From positions 1,674,001-1,738,000 of the forward strand of contig NZ_CP109327.1 of NCBI RefSeq assembly GCF_035918155.1: a DNA stretch of 64,000 bases. Reading direction: 5' to 3'. Of the stretch, positions 17,590 through 26,289 are shown one piece after another. Under the pieces are notes generated by a model. The model saw only the letters and a program-made list of their open reading frames with translations. It had not been told where the DNA came from and made no database searches. The position numbers were made by a program, and so were the translations under genes. Numbering within the stretch: the stretch's first letter is position 1; every line of letters starts with the position of its first letter. The DNA is from Streptomyces sp. NBC_01591. GTDB taxonomy: Bacteria; Actinomycetota; Actinomycetes; Streptomycetales; Streptomycetaceae.

Positions 17590-17627
17590 GCGGTACCGGG
17601 TCCGGCCGCACCCGGACCCGGTACCGC
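17590..17627 (+). promoter_or_regulatory. Hairpin between the binding-protein and permease genes
   Basis: A perfect 16-bp stem (GCGGTACCGGGTCCGG / CCGGACCCGGTACCGC) with a 6-nt loop, six bases after the lipoprotein stop. There is no T-run, so it is more likely an mRNA-stabilising or partial attenuation hairpin that keeps binding-protein expression above that of the permeases. Confidence 0.75.
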
Positions 17628-17691
17628 TCCTCCCCGGGGGCATTCCCCCCCAAAAAACCCCGCAATTCCCCCGTACCGCAAGGAGATCCCC

Positions 17692-18597
17692 GTGGCAGTC
17701 GTCGCGGAACCAACCCGCCGGGGCCGTCGCAGCGGGCCGCAGGCGCGCCGCGAGGCCCGGATCGGCCTGCTCTTCGTCCTTCCGTGTTTCCTGCTCTTCC
17801 TGGCGTTCCGGTTCGGTCCGGGCATCGCCGGGGTGCTGATGAGCTTCACCGACTACTCCCTCACGGGCGGCGGCAGCTTCATCGGGCTGGACAACTTCAC
17901 CCGCCTGTGGGACGACCCGCTGTTCTGGCAGGCGCTGAAGGTCACGGTCCTCTACACCGTGCTCGCGGTGCCGGGCACGCTCATCGCCTCGGTGTCCCTG
18001 GCGCTGATCACCCGCCGCGCGTTCCGCGGCGCCAAGTTCTTCCGTTCGGTGTTCTTCCTGCCGGTCGTCACCTCGCTGGTGCTGGCCGCCACCGTCTTCG
18101 TCTGGATCTTCTCGACCGGCGGACCGTGGTCCACCCTGATGAGCTGGTTCGGGATGTCCGAGGGCTCCTGGCTCTCCGACGACGTGCTGGTGCTGCCCGC
18201 GCTCGCGATCGTCGGCGTCTGGTCCCGCTTCGGGTACGGGATGCTCATCCTGCTGGCCCGGATGCAGGACATCCCCCGTGAGCTGGAGGAGGCTGCGCTC
18301 ACCGACGGCGCCGGCCCCTGGCAGCGGTTCCGGTACATCGTGCTGCCGCAGCTCAAGCCCGCCCTGTTCTTCCTCGCCGTGATCGAGACGACGGCGTCGT
18401 TCCAGGTCTTCGACGCGGTCTACACGATGACCGGCGGCGGCCCCGCCAACGCCAGCTACACGCTCGTCTTCCAGCTCTACGACGCGGGCTTCAAGTACTT
18501 CGACCTGGGTTACGCCTCCGCCATCGGCGTCGCGCTCTTCGCGCTGACCGTGGTGGTCGCGGTGATCCAGCGGCTCGTGATCGGGAAGGACCAGTGA
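17692..18597 (+). CDS. Sugar ABC transporter permease 1 (MalF/UgpA type)
   Basis: A 301-residue inner-membrane permease with about six transmembrane helices. The ATPase-contacting EAA loop reads ELEEAALTDGAGPWQRFRYI near residues 199-218, close to the consensus EAAxxDGAxxxxxFxxIxxP. The GTG start at 17692 follows AAGGAG. Its stop lies just before the start of the second permease. No ATP-binding subunit is encoded in this cluster; Streptomyces sugar importers commonly use the shared ATPase MsiK, which I presume here. Confidence 0.92.
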   Translation: MAVVAEPTRRGRRSGPQARREARIGLLFVLPCFLLFLAFRFGPGIAGVLMSFTDYSLTGGGSFIGLDNFTRLWDDPLFWQALKVTVLYTVLAVPGTLIASVSLALITRRAFRGAKFFRSVFFLPVVTSLVLAATVFVWIFSTGGPWSTLMSWFGMSEGSWLSDDVLVLPALAIVGVWSRFGYGMLILLARMQDIPRELEEAALTDGAGPWQRFRYIVLPQLKPALFFLAVIETTASFQVFDAVYTMTGGGPANASYTLVFQLYDAGFKYFDLGYASAIGVALFALTVVVAVIQRLVIGKDQ

Positions 18598-18599
18598 CC

Positions 18600-19547
18600 A
18601 TGACCGCAGCACCCGCCCAGACCGAGACCCCGCCCGCGGCCAAGACCCCCGCGGCCCCCGACCGCGCCGCACGCCGCGCCGAACGCAAGCTGCGCAAGCT
18701 CTCGGAGCAGGACACCGTCCCGCACGGCATGCGGCCCACCCGGGCCGGCCGGATCGGCCGCGCCGCGCTGCTGACAGTGGCAGCGATCGTGACGATCTTC
18801 CCGTTCTACGCGATGGTCGTACTCTCCCTGAAGCCGTCCGCGGCGGTCGAGTTCCCCGGCAGTCTGCTGCCGTGGCCGCTGACCGGCGAGGCGTACGACA
18901 CCGTCATGAACGCCCAGGACGTGCCGCGCTGGCTGTTCAACACGCTGATCTACTCGGTCGTCTCGGTCGTCGGCGTGCTGCTGCTCGCCTCGCTCGCCGG
19001 GTACGCCTTCGCCAAGAAGCGCTTCCCGGGCCGGGAGACGATGTTCTGGTCGTTCCTGTCGATGGTGATGGTCCCGTACCACGTCACGATGATCCCGACC
19101 TTCGCGATGATCGCGAAGCTGGGCGGCGTGGACACCTACTGGGGACTGATCGTGCCGACCCTGGCCAACGCCCAGGCGGTGTTCCTGATGCGGCAGTTCA
19201 TCCAGGGGCTGCCGGACGAACTCTTCGAGGCGGCCCGGCTCGACGGCTGCAACGAGTGGCAGATCTTCTACCGGATCGTGCTGCCGCTGCTGAAGCCGAT
19301 CCTGGCCACGCTCGGCGTCTTCGTCTTCCTGTGGCACTGGAACGACTTCCTGTGGCCGCTGGTCATCGGCCAGTCCACCGACATGCGCACCCTCACCGTC
19401 GGCATCGCCTCGCTCCAGCAGCAGAACGTGCCGCTCAATGTGGTGCTCTCCGGCTCCGTCATCGCGTTCGTGCCCATCTTCGCCGCGTACATGGTGGGCC
19501 AGCGCTACTTCACCGAGGGCGTCACCGCGTCCGGAATCAAGGGATAG
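18600..19547 (+). CDS. Sugar ABC transporter permease 2 (MalG/UgpE type)
   Basis: A 315-residue permease with six predicted membrane helices and the EAA loop LFEAARLDGCNEWQIFYRIV near residues 208-227. I prefer the ATG at 18600, nine bases after GGAAGGA. An in-frame GTG at 18594 overlapping the previous stop (GTGA) is only three bases from that Shine-Dalgarno. The N-terminus is long, charged and Ala/Pro-rich before the first helix. It pairs with the upstream permease to form the channel of the importer. Confidence 0.92.
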   Translation: MTAAPAQTETPPAAKTPAAPDRAARRAERKLRKLSEQDTVPHGMRPTRAGRIGRAALLTVAAIVTIFPFYAMVVLSLKPSAAVEFPGSLLPWPLTGEAYDTVMNAQDVPRWLFNTLIYSVVSVVGVLLLASLAGYAFAKKRFPGRETMFWSFLSMVMVPYHVTMIPTFAMIAKLGGVDTYWGLIVPTLANAQAVFLMRQFIQGLPDELFEAARLDGCNEWQIFYRIVLPLLKPILATLGVFVFLWHWNDFLWPLVIGQSTDMRTLTVGIASLQQQNVPLNVVLSGSVIAFVPIFAAYMVGQRYFTEGVTASGIKG

Positions 19548-19553
19548 CTACGA

Positions 19554-20582
19554 ATGTTCACCGATGAGGCCGCGCTCGAAGAGCGGCTCGCCACCCCCTC
19601 CCCCGCGCTCGTCGCCGATCTCGGCCGCCTCGAAGGCGATCTGCTGGTGCTCGGCGCCGGCGGCAAGATGGGCCCCAGCCTGTGCCGGCTCGCCCGCCGG
19701 GCGCTGGACGCCGCGGGCCGCCAGGACGTGACCGTGTACGCGGTCTCCCGCTGGTCCGACAAGTCCGCCGCCGACGAGCTGGAGGCCGCCGGGGTCTCCA
19801 CCGTGGCCTTCGACCTGATGGACCCGGACGCCGATCTGGCCGAGCTGCCGGACGCCGGGAACGTCGTCTTCATGGTCGGCGCCAAGTTCGGCTCCGCCGG
19901 AGCCCCTTCGCACGCCTGGGCGGTGAACGCCGCGATGCCGGACCGGGTGGCGCGCCGCTGGTCGGGGGCGCGGATCGCCGCGTTCTCCACCGGCAACGTC
20001 TACCCGCTGGTGCCGGTCTCCTCCGGCGGCTGCACCGAGAGCGACCCGGTCGGTCCGGTCGGCGAGTACGCCATGTCGTGCCTGGGCCGGGAGCGGATCT
20101 TCGGCCACGCGGCGCTGACCCGTGGCACCAGGGTCGCCAACATCCGCCTCAACTACGCGGTCGACCTGCGCTACGGCGTCCTCGCCGACATCGCCTACCG
20201 CGTACAGGCCGGCGAACCCGTCGATGTGACGACCGGTCACGCCAATGTGGTGTGGCAGGGGTACGCCAACGAGGTCGCCCTGCGCTCGCTGCTGCACGCC
20301 ACCGACGGCGAGGCGTTCACCCTCAACCTCACCGGCCCCGAGACCGCTTCGGTGCGCCGCATCGCCCAGTGGTTCGGCGAGGAGCTCGGCAAGGAGCCGG
20401 TCCTCGCCGGCGAGGAGGCGCCCACCGCGCTGCTCTCCGACGCGAGCCGCTGCCACGCGCTGTTCGGCTACCCGGATGTCGCCCTGCGCACCCTCGTCGA
20501 GTGGCAGGCCGACTGGCTGCGCCGCGGGCTGCCGCTCTCCGGCAAGCCCACCAAGTTCCAGGTCCGTGACGGAAGGTTCTGA
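19554..20582 (+). CDS. NAD(P)-binding epimerase/dehydratase-like protein
   Basis: A 342-residue protein of the extended-SDR type. A Rossmann motif LLVLGAGGKMG lies near residues 30-40. The canonical YxxxK is not intact: the expected region reads GPVGEYAMSCLGRERIFG, with Cys/Leu/Gly where Lys is usual, so catalysis as a classical epimerase is uncertain. It starts six bases after the permease stop and is clearly in the same operon, within the sugar-acid pathway. It could act on the imported sugar or on a nucleotide sugar; the substrate is unknown. Confidence 0.8.
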   Translation: MFTDEAALEERLATPSPALVADLGRLEGDLLVLGAGGKMGPSLCRLARRALDAAGRQDVTVYAVSRWSDKSAADELEAAGVSTVAFDLMDPDADLAELPDAGNVVFMVGAKFGSAGAPSHAWAVNAAMPDRVARRWSGARIAAFSTGNVYPLVPVSSGGCTESDPVGPVGEYAMSCLGRERIFGHAALTRGTRVANIRLNYAVDLRYGVLADIAYRVQAGEPVDVTTGHANVVWQGYANEVALRSLLHATDGEAFTLNLTGPETASVRRIAQWFGEELGKEPVLAGEEAPTALLSDASRCHALFGYPDVALRTLVEWQADWLRRGLPLSGKPTKFQVRDGRF

Positions 20583-20590
20583 TCCACCCC

Positions 20591-21646
20591 ATGTCCACTC
20601 CCTCCCTCGTGTCGACCCCCGCTCTGGACGCGCTCGCCCACGGTGCCGTGATCCCCGCGCACCCGCTCGCCCTGCACGACGACGGCTCCTTCGACGAGCG
20701 CCGACAGCGTGCGCTGACCCGCTACTACCTCGCCTCGGGCGCGGGCGGTGTCGCCGTCGCCGTGCACACCACCCAGTTCGAGATCCGTGAACCGGAGGTC
20801 GGTCTGTTCCGGCCGGTCCTGGAACTCGCCGCCGAGACGATCGACGCCGAGGCCGGCCGTCCGTTCATCAAGGTCGCCGGTGCCTGCGGCTACACGGCGC
20901 AGGCCGTCTCGGAGGCCGAGACCGCCGCCGAACTCGGCTATGACGCGGTGCTGCTCAGCCCCGCTGTGCCCGGCGCGGACGAGAAGGGCCTGCTGGAGCG
21001 GGCGCGGGCGGTCGGCGAGGTGCTGCCGGTGATCGGCTTCTACCTCCAGGAGGCGGTCGGCGGACGCTACCTGTCGCCGCACTTCTGGTCCTCGTTCACC
21101 GATCTGCCGAACACGGCCGCGGTGAAGATCGCCCCGTTCGACCGCTACCGCACCGCGGATGTCGTACGGGCCGTGGCCGCCGCCGACCGGGCCGACGAGG
21201 TGGCGCTGTACACCGGCAACGACGACGACATCATCGGTGATCTGCTCACCCCGTACGAGACTGCGGGCGGCACGCCCCGCTGGTTCGCGGGCGGGCTCCT
21301 CGGCCAGTGGGCCGTGTGGACCGGCTCCGCGGTGACGCTCCTCGACGACGTCAGGAAGGCCCGCGGCGGGGACCACGAGGCGATGGTGCGCTGCCTGGCC
21401 CGCCGCCCGGAGCTGACCGATGCCAACAGCGCGGTCTTCGATGTGCGCGGCGCGTTCCGCGGCTGCATCGCCGGGGTCCACGAAGTGCTGCACCGCCAGG
21501 GCCTGTTGGCGAACATCCGGTGCCTGGACCCGGCCGAGACGCTCTCTCCGGGACAGGCCGAGGAGATCAGCCGGGTGGCCGCGGCCTACCCTTGGCTGAC
21601 CGATGACGCCTTCATTGCGGAGCACCTCGATGCTTGGCTCTCCTGA
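20591..21646 (+). CDS. Dihydrodipicolinate synthase (DapA)-family lyase
   Basis: A 351-residue class I aldolase-like TIM barrel. The Schiff-base lysine is in TAAVKIAPFDRY (about residue 179) and the catalytic Tyr position is in PVIGFYLQE (about 154). In catabolic loci DapA homologues cleave 2-keto-3-deoxy sugar acids to pyruvate and an aldehyde, or dehydrate keto-deoxy acids. That fits the galactonate-dehydratase-like protein encoded on the other arm. It is nine bases downstream of the epimerase gene and overlaps the next gene by 17 bases. The lysine-biosynthesis role is unlikely in this context. Confidence 0.85.
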   Translation: MSTPSLVSTPALDALAHGAVIPAHPLALHDDGSFDERRQRALTRYYLASGAGGVAVAVHTTQFEIREPEVGLFRPVLELAAETIDAEAGRPFIKVAGACGYTAQAVSEAETAAELGYDAVLLSPAVPGADEKGLLERARAVGEVLPVIGFYLQEAVGGRYLSPHFWSSFTDLPNTAAVKIAPFDRYRTADVVRAVAAADRADEVALYTGNDDDIIGDLLTPYETAGGTPRWFAGGLLGQWAVWTGSAVTLLDDVRKARGGDHEAMVRCLARRPELTDANSAVFDVRGAFRGCIAGVHEVLHRQGLLANIRCLDPAETLSPGQAEEISRVAAAYPWLTDDAFIAEHLDAWLS

Positions 21647-22652
21647 TCCTGCCGACCGCTCCCGGGTGGTCGTCGCCGTACCGCCGGGCCTGCGGGCCCA
21701 GTTCTTCACCACCGAGGTGTGGCGGGAGCTGGAGCGGGCGGCCGAACTCAGCGTCGTCGACGACCACTCCGACCGGGCGGCGGTCGCGGCCGCGCTGCCC
21801 GGCGCCCGCGCGCTGATCACCTCGTGGCGGGCGCCCAAGGTGGACGCCGGGCTCCTCGAATCGGCCGACCGGCTGGAGCTGGTGGCGCACACCGGTTCGG
21901 CGGTCGCGCCCTATGTCACCGAGGAGGTGTTCCGGCGGGGCATCCTGGTCACCCAGGCCGGTGACGAGATGGCCCGCCCGGTCGCCGAGGTGGCCCTCGC
22001 GTTCACGCTCTCGCTGCTCCACCGCATCCAGCGCTTCGACCACGCCCTGCGCGGCGGGCTGGAGTGGGCGGCGGCGAGCGCGGCCCCGCCGCGCCACGAG
22101 ATCCACGGCAGCGACATCGGCGTGATCGGTGCCTCCCGCACCGGGCGTGCCTACATCGCCCTGGTGCGGGCGATGGGGGCGCGGGTGAGCGTCACCGACC
22201 CGTACCTGTCCGACGCGGACGCCGAGGCACTCGGCGTGGAGTCCGTACCCCTGGAGACGCTGCTTTCGCGCAGCAGGATCGTGGCCGTGCACGCACCGGT
22301 CACCGAGGAGACCCACCGGATGATCGGCGCCGAGCAGCTGGCGCTGATGCCGGACGGGGCGGGTCTGGTGAACACCGCCAGGTCGTGGCTGGTCGACGAG
22401 GACGCGCTCCTCGCCGAGCTGGCCTCGGGCCGGCTGGACGCGGCGATCGATGTCTTCGACGCCGAGCCGCTGCCCACGGACCACCCGTTCCGTGCCCTGC
22501 CGAACGTGCTGCTCACCCCGCACCAGGCGGCGGGCAGCGTCGAGTGCCGGCAGCGGCTGGGCACCAGCGCCGTCAACGAGGTGCTGCGACTGCTCGCCGG
22601 GCGACCCCCGGTCCACGCCGTCACCGTCGACGCACTCGCCCGCCTGCGTTAA
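21630..22652 (+). CDS. D-isomer-specific 2-hydroxyacid dehydrogenase
   Basis: A 340-residue NAD-dependent dehydrogenase. The cofactor motif is degenerate, [13 protein letters not shown] (about 160-172) instead of GxGxxG. NTARSWLVDEDAL supplies the Arg, DVFDAEPLP the acid and TPHQAAGS the catalytic His of the family. The ATG at 21630 has GGAG seven bases upstream and gives a 17-bp overlap with the lyase gene. An upstream in-frame ATG at 21603 lies deep inside that gene. It likely reduces or oxidises a 2-keto/2-hydroxy acid in the pathway. Confidence 0.88.
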   Translation: MLGSPDPADRSRVVVAVPPGLRAQFFTTEVWRELERAAELSVVDDHSDRAAVAAALPGARALITSWRAPKVDAGLLESADRLELVAHTGSAVAPYVTEEVFRRGILVTQAGDEMARPVAEVALAFTLSLLHRIQRFDHALRGGLEWAAASAAPPRHEIHGSDIGVIGASRTGRAYIALVRAMGARVSVTDPYLSDADAEALGVESVPLETLLSRSRIVAVHAPVTEETHRMIGAEQLALMPDGAGLVNTARSWLVDEDALLAELASGRLDAAIDVFDAEPLPTDHPFRALPNVLLTPHQAAGSVECRQRLGTSAVNEVLRLLAGRPPVHAVTVDALARLR

Positions 22653-22698
22653 GGGCCCAGAGCCCCCAACCCCCGTACCGTTCAGGAGATTTCACTTC

Positions 22699-23547
22699 AT
22701 GCGACTGATGCGCATCGGCGAGCCGGGCCACGAGCGCCCGGTCCTCGTCTGCCCCGAGGGCCGTCACTACGACCTGTCCGGCATCACCGACGACATCGAC
22801 GGCGCGTTCCTCGCCGCGCTCGCCGACGACCCGCACCTGGTGCCCGCCGAGCCGGTTCTCCCGGAGATCGACATCACCGGTCAGCGGATCGGCGCTCCCG
22901 TGGCCCGGCCCTCCGCGCTGCTCTGCATCGGCCAGAACTACGCGGCCCATGCGGCGGAGTCGGGGGCCGAGCCGCCCGAGCAGCCGATCCTCTTCTACAA
23001 GTCGCCGAACACCGTCGTCGGCCCGTACGACGACGTGCTCATCCCGCGCGGTTCGAAGAAGACGGACTGGGAGGTGGAGCTGGCCGTCGTCATCGGCCGC
23101 CGCGCCTCCTACCTGGACTCCCCCGCCGACGCCGCCGCGCACATCGCGGGCTACGCCGTCAGCAACGACGTCTCCGAACGGGCCTTCCAGCTGGAGGAGT
23201 CGGGCGGGCAGTGGTCCAAGGGCAAGAGCTGCGCGACGTTCAACCCGCTGGGCCCCGTGCTGGTGACGGCCGACGAGGTCGGTGACCCGCAGCAGCTGCG
23301 GCTGCGCAGCTACGTCAACGGCGAGCCGCGACAGGACTCCAGCACCGCGGACATGATCTTCAGCGTGGCGCACCTGGTGCACCACCTGTCGCAGTACCTG
23401 GTGCTGGAGCCCGGCGACATCGTCAACACCGGTACCCCGCAGGGCGTGGCGCTGTCCGGCCGCTTCCCCTACCTGGGCCCGGACGATGTGATGGAGGTCG
23501 AGATCTCGGGCCTCGGCCGGCAGCGCAGCGTCTGCCGGCCCGCGTAA
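22699..23547 (+). CDS. Fumarylacetoacetate hydrolase (FAH)-family protein, diketo-deoxy sugar-acid hydrolase-like
   Basis: A 282-residue FAH-fold protein. CIGQNYAAHAAE (about 76-87) carries the conserved His, DWEVELAVVIG gives metal ligands E126 and E128, and SNDVSER the Asp. Relatives hydrolyse 2,4-diketo-3-deoxy-fuconate or -rhamnonate to pyruvate and lactate after an SDR step, and this locus also contains a suitable SDR. The ATG at 22699 follows AGGAG. It is the last gene of the plus-strand arm, convergent with the davB-like gene six bases beyond its stop. Confidence 0.88.
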   Translation: MRLMRIGEPGHERPVLVCPEGRHYDLSGITDDIDGAFLAALADDPHLVPAEPVLPEIDITGQRIGAPVARPSALLCIGQNYAAHAAESGAEPPEQPILFYKSPNTVVGPYDDVLIPRGSKKTDWEVELAVVIGRRASYLDSPADAAAHIAGYAVSNDVSERAFQLEESGGQWSKGKSCATFNPLGPVLVTADEVGDPQQLRLRSYVNGEPRQDSSTADMIFSVAHLVHHLSQYLVLEPGDIVNTGTPQGVALSGRFPYLGPDDVMEVEISGLGRQRSVCRPA

Positions 23548-23553
23548 CGAGGC

Positions 23554-25245
23554 TCAGTCCTCAGGGAGTTCGACCGGGGCGATGTCGTCGAAGACGTCGC
23601 CCGGGCCGGGGTTCGTCGCATCGGTCGCGCCGCCGAACCGGGTCATCACGCCCCAGACTGCGTTGAGCGCGGTCTGTACGGCGCCCTCGGCCCATCCGGC
23701 CGTCCAGGAGATGTCGTCGCCCGCGAGGAACAGACCCCGGCGGTCCGCGGGCAGCCGGTCCTGCATGAAGTGGGTGAACAGCCGCCGCTGGTAGCGGTAG
23801 TGGCCCGGCAGGTTGGCCTTGAACGCGCCCATGAACCACGGCTCGTTCTCCCAGGAGACCGTCACCGGGTTGCCGATGATGTGCTTCCTGATGTCGACGT
23901 CCGGGTAGATCTCGCCGAGCGACTTGAGCATGACGTCCATGCGCTCGTTCGGGGAGAGCGGCAGCCACTTCAGGCTGTCGTCGCACCAGGTGTACGAGAG
24001 GCAGATGACGGCGGGCTTGTCGGGGCCGTCGTCCAGGAGGTACGTCCCCCGGGTCATCCGGTCGGTGAGCGTCATCGACATGGTGTCCCGCCCCGTCGTC
24101 TCGTCCTGGTCCAGCCAGAACGGCCGGTCGACGGGGACGAAGAGCTTGGACGACTCCATGTAGTGGGTGCGCTCCATCGCCGTCCAGTGGTCGATCGGGA
24201 AGAGCGCGTCGTCGCAGTCGATCTTCGAGAGCAGCAGCCAGGACTGCCCGGTGAAGATCGCGGCCGGGTAGGTACGGATGTCGCCGGTGGCGTCGGTGAC
24301 GGTGATCCGGTTGCCGGCGGTGCGGTTCAGCCGGGTCACGGCGGGGCGCGGCTCGCCACCGTGCAGCGAGGACAGCGACGTACCGAGCGGCCAGTGGACG
24401 ATCTTGGCGGGTTCGCGGTCCCAGAGCCGCAGCGGGAGCTGCTGGCTGCCGCCGACGATACCCCGGTGGTGGTCGTCCGCCTCGGTGTAGACGACGCGGA
24501 GGATCTCCAGGATGGAGTTGGGGAAGTCGGTGTCCCAGCCGCCGGTCCCGAAGCCGACCTGGCCGAAGATCTCCCGGTGGCGGAACGACTTGAAGGCGTC
24601 GGAGTCGCAGAGGAATCCGTAGAAGGTCTGGTTGTCGAGCTTCTGGACGAGCTTCGCCCAGATCTCCCGGATGCGCGGCACATCGCGCTCGCGCATCGCG
24701 CGGTTCATGTCGGAGAAGTCCGCGCCCTCCTCCAGGCAGCGGTTCCAGGCGTCCATCACATCGCGGTAGACCTGCGGCAGGTCGTCGATGGTCCGCGCGT
24801 AGTGCGACTCGCCCTTGAGGTCGACGACGGTCGACGGGGTGGCCGGGGAGAGCGGGTTGGGGAAGGGCCTCGTCTCCAGGCCGACCAGGTCGATGTAGTG
24901 CTGGAGCGCGGTGGAGGACGGCGGGAACCGCATCGCGCCCATCTCGGCGGTGAGTTCCGGGTCGCAGCCGTCGAATCCGACGGTGCGCAGCCGGCCGCCG
25001 ATCTCGTCCGCCTCGTAGACGACGGGCTTGAGCCCCATCTTCATCAGCTCGTACGCGGCGACGATGCCGGAGAGTCCGCCACCGATGACCGCGACCTCCG
25101 CGCCGTGCTCGGTCGCGGGTATCTGCCCGATGCCGGCGGGGTGCGCCAGGAAGTCGTCGTACGCGTAGGGGAAGTCCGGCCCGAACATGGTGATCGGCTC
25201 GGTGGCCTCGGTGTGCTGGACGGCGTTGGGCACCGTGGACGTCAT
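23554..25245 (-). CDS. davB: Flavin amine oxidase, lysine 2-monooxygenase (DavB)-like
   Basis: A 563-residue FAD enzyme. The dinucleotide motif VIGGGLSGIVAAYELMKMG (about 53-71) and VVYEADEIGGRL are clear, and AGWAEGAVQTALNA near the C-terminus is the second FAD contact. The N-terminal ITMFGPDFPYAYDDFLAHP and the overall length match, from memory, Pseudomonas lysine 2-monooxygenase, which converts L-lysine to 5-aminovaleramide. A nitrilase-fold amidase, the expected next enzyme, is encoded 48 bases upstream on the same strand. A tryptophan or phenylalanine 2-monooxygenase is the main alternative. The ATG at 25245 follows AAGGAG. Confidence 0.8.
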   Translation of the reverse strand: MTSTVPNAVQHTEATEPITMFGPDFPYAYDDFLAHPAGIGQIPATEHGAEVAVIGGGLSGIVAAYELMKMGLKPVVYEADEIGGRLRTVGFDGCDPELTAEMGAMRFPPSSTALQHYIDLVGLETRPFPNPLSPATPSTVVDLKGESHYARTIDDLPQVYRDVMDAWNRCLEEGADFSDMNRAMRERDVPRIREIWAKLVQKLDNQTFYGFLCDSDAFKSFRHREIFGQVGFGTGGWDTDFPNSILEILRVVYTEADDHHRGIVGGSQQLPLRLWDREPAKIVHWPLGTSLSSLHGGEPRPAVTRLNRTAGNRITVTDATGDIRTYPAAIFTGQSWLLLSKIDCDDALFPIDHWTAMERTHYMESSKLFVPVDRPFWLDQDETTGRDTMSMTLTDRMTRGTYLLDDGPDKPAVICLSYTWCDDSLKWLPLSPNERMDVMLKSLGEIYPDVDIRKHIIGNPVTVSWENEPWFMGAFKANLPGHYRYQRRLFTHFMQDRLPADRRGLFLAGDDISWTAGWAEGAVQTALNAVWGVMTRFGGATDATNPGPGDVFDDIAPVELPED

Positions 25246-25293
25246 GGGGTACGGACTCCTTGCGCGAATGAAGGTGGAACGGGTGGGGCGGGC

Positions 25294-26091
25294 TCAGACG
25301 AGGGAGCCGTACAGGCCGGGCCGGCGGTCGTGCAGATAGGGGTTGGCGGCGCGCGAGGCGCTCAGCAGCGAGGGGTCCACCTCGCCGACGACCAGTTCCT
25401 TGCCGCGTCCGGCGCGGCTGCGGACGGCGCCGTCGGGACCGGCCAGGCAGCTCAGCCCGACGAACTCGAACTCGCCCTCCGGACCGGTCCTGTTGACGTA
25501 CGCCACGTACATCTGGTTCTCGAAGGCACGGACCGGCACGAGGGACTCGGCGACGAACTGGAAGGGGTGCATCTGTGCGGTGGGCACCAGGAGCAGATCG
25601 GTGCCCGCGAGGGCGTGGGCGCGGACGTTCTCCGGGAACTCGACGTCGTAACAGATCATGATCCCGATGCGTACGCCGTCCAGTTCGGCCTGGACCACGG
25701 TCTGCTCGCCCGGGGTGAACCACTCGTGCTCGAAGGAGCCGAAGAGATGGGTCTTGCGGTAGTTGGCGAGCGGTGTCCCGTCCGGGCCGATGAGCTGTGC
25801 GGCGTTGAAGACGCGCTCGCCCGCGCGCTCCGGGTAGCCGTAGAGGACGGCGAGCCCGTGCCGTGCGGCGATCTCGCCGACGGCCAGGGCGGACGGCCCG
25901 TCGGCCGGCTCGGCCAGCCGGGGCACATCGGCCCCGATCGCGTACCCGGTCAGGAACAGCTCGGGGCAGACCAGCAGCCGCGCCCCGGCGTCCGCCGCCC
26001 GCCGCGCCGCGCCGTGGAGCACCTCGATGTTCTCTGCCACATGCCCGGGTCGTCCGGAGTTCTGGAGCAGGGCGGTGCGCAACGGCGGCAT
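25294..26091 (-). CDS. davA: Carbon-nitrogen hydrolase, 5-aminovaleramidase (DavA)-like
   Basis: A 265-residue nitrilase-superfamily amidase with a complete catalytic triad: E44 (CPELFLTGY), K113 (YRKTHLF) and C147 (MICYDVEFPE). The length equals that of DavA-type 5-aminovaleramide amidases. Directly upstream of the DavB-like oxidase and co-directional, it would hydrolyse the amide that enzyme produces, giving 5-aminovalerate from lysine. An indole- or phenyl-acetamide substrate would be the alternative if the oxidase prefers aromatic amino acids. The gene is preceded by phased direct repeats that may bind the neighbouring Lrp regulator. Confidence 0.8.
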   Translation of the reverse strand: MPPLRTALLQNSGRPGHVAENIEVLHGAARRAADAGARLLVCPELFLTGYAIGADVPRLAEPADGPSALAVGEIAARHGLAVLYGYPERAGERVFNAAQLIGPDGTPLANYRKTHLFGSFEHEWFTPGEQTVVQAELDGVRIGIMICYDVEFPENVRAHALAGTDLLLVPTAQMHPFQFVAESLVPVRAFENQMYVAYVNRTGPEGEFEFVGLSCLAGPDGAVRSRAGRGKELVVGEVDPSLLSASRAANPYLHDRRPGLYGSLV

Positions 26092-26165
26092 GGCTGACCT
26101 CGGGCGGTGCGGGGTGGGCGGGGACGTATCGAAGGTACGGTCCGCCGCTCACGCCGGACAAGGCT

Positions 26166-26231
26166 CGACCGTTGCGCGTACACCGTCGATCCATTGCGTG
26201 CCAAAGGTCGCCGGCGGCGATTCATTGCGTG
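26166..26231. promoter_or_regulatory. Phased direct repeats upstream of the amidase gene (candidate Lrp/AsnC site)
   Basis: CGACCGTTGCGCG at 26166, CGATCCATTGCGTG at 26187 and CGATTCATTGCGTG at 26218. Start-to-start distances are 21 and 31 bp, close to two and three DNA turns, so the repeats face the same side of the helix. They lie in the 198-bp gap between the Lrp gene and the amidase. Lrp-type octamers often bind such arrays; the assignment is inference. Confidence 0.5.
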
Positions 26232-26289
26232 GGACGTCTTCGCAGGTCAAAAGGGTGACCTGGGTCTCACGCGGTCCGGCGCCCGGGAC

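Noticed and set aside
20591..21646. dapA of lysine biosynthesis
   Set aside because: The Schiff-base Lys is present, but the protein is longer than usual DapA and is embedded in a sugar-acid operon; a keto-deoxy acid lyase is more plausible.
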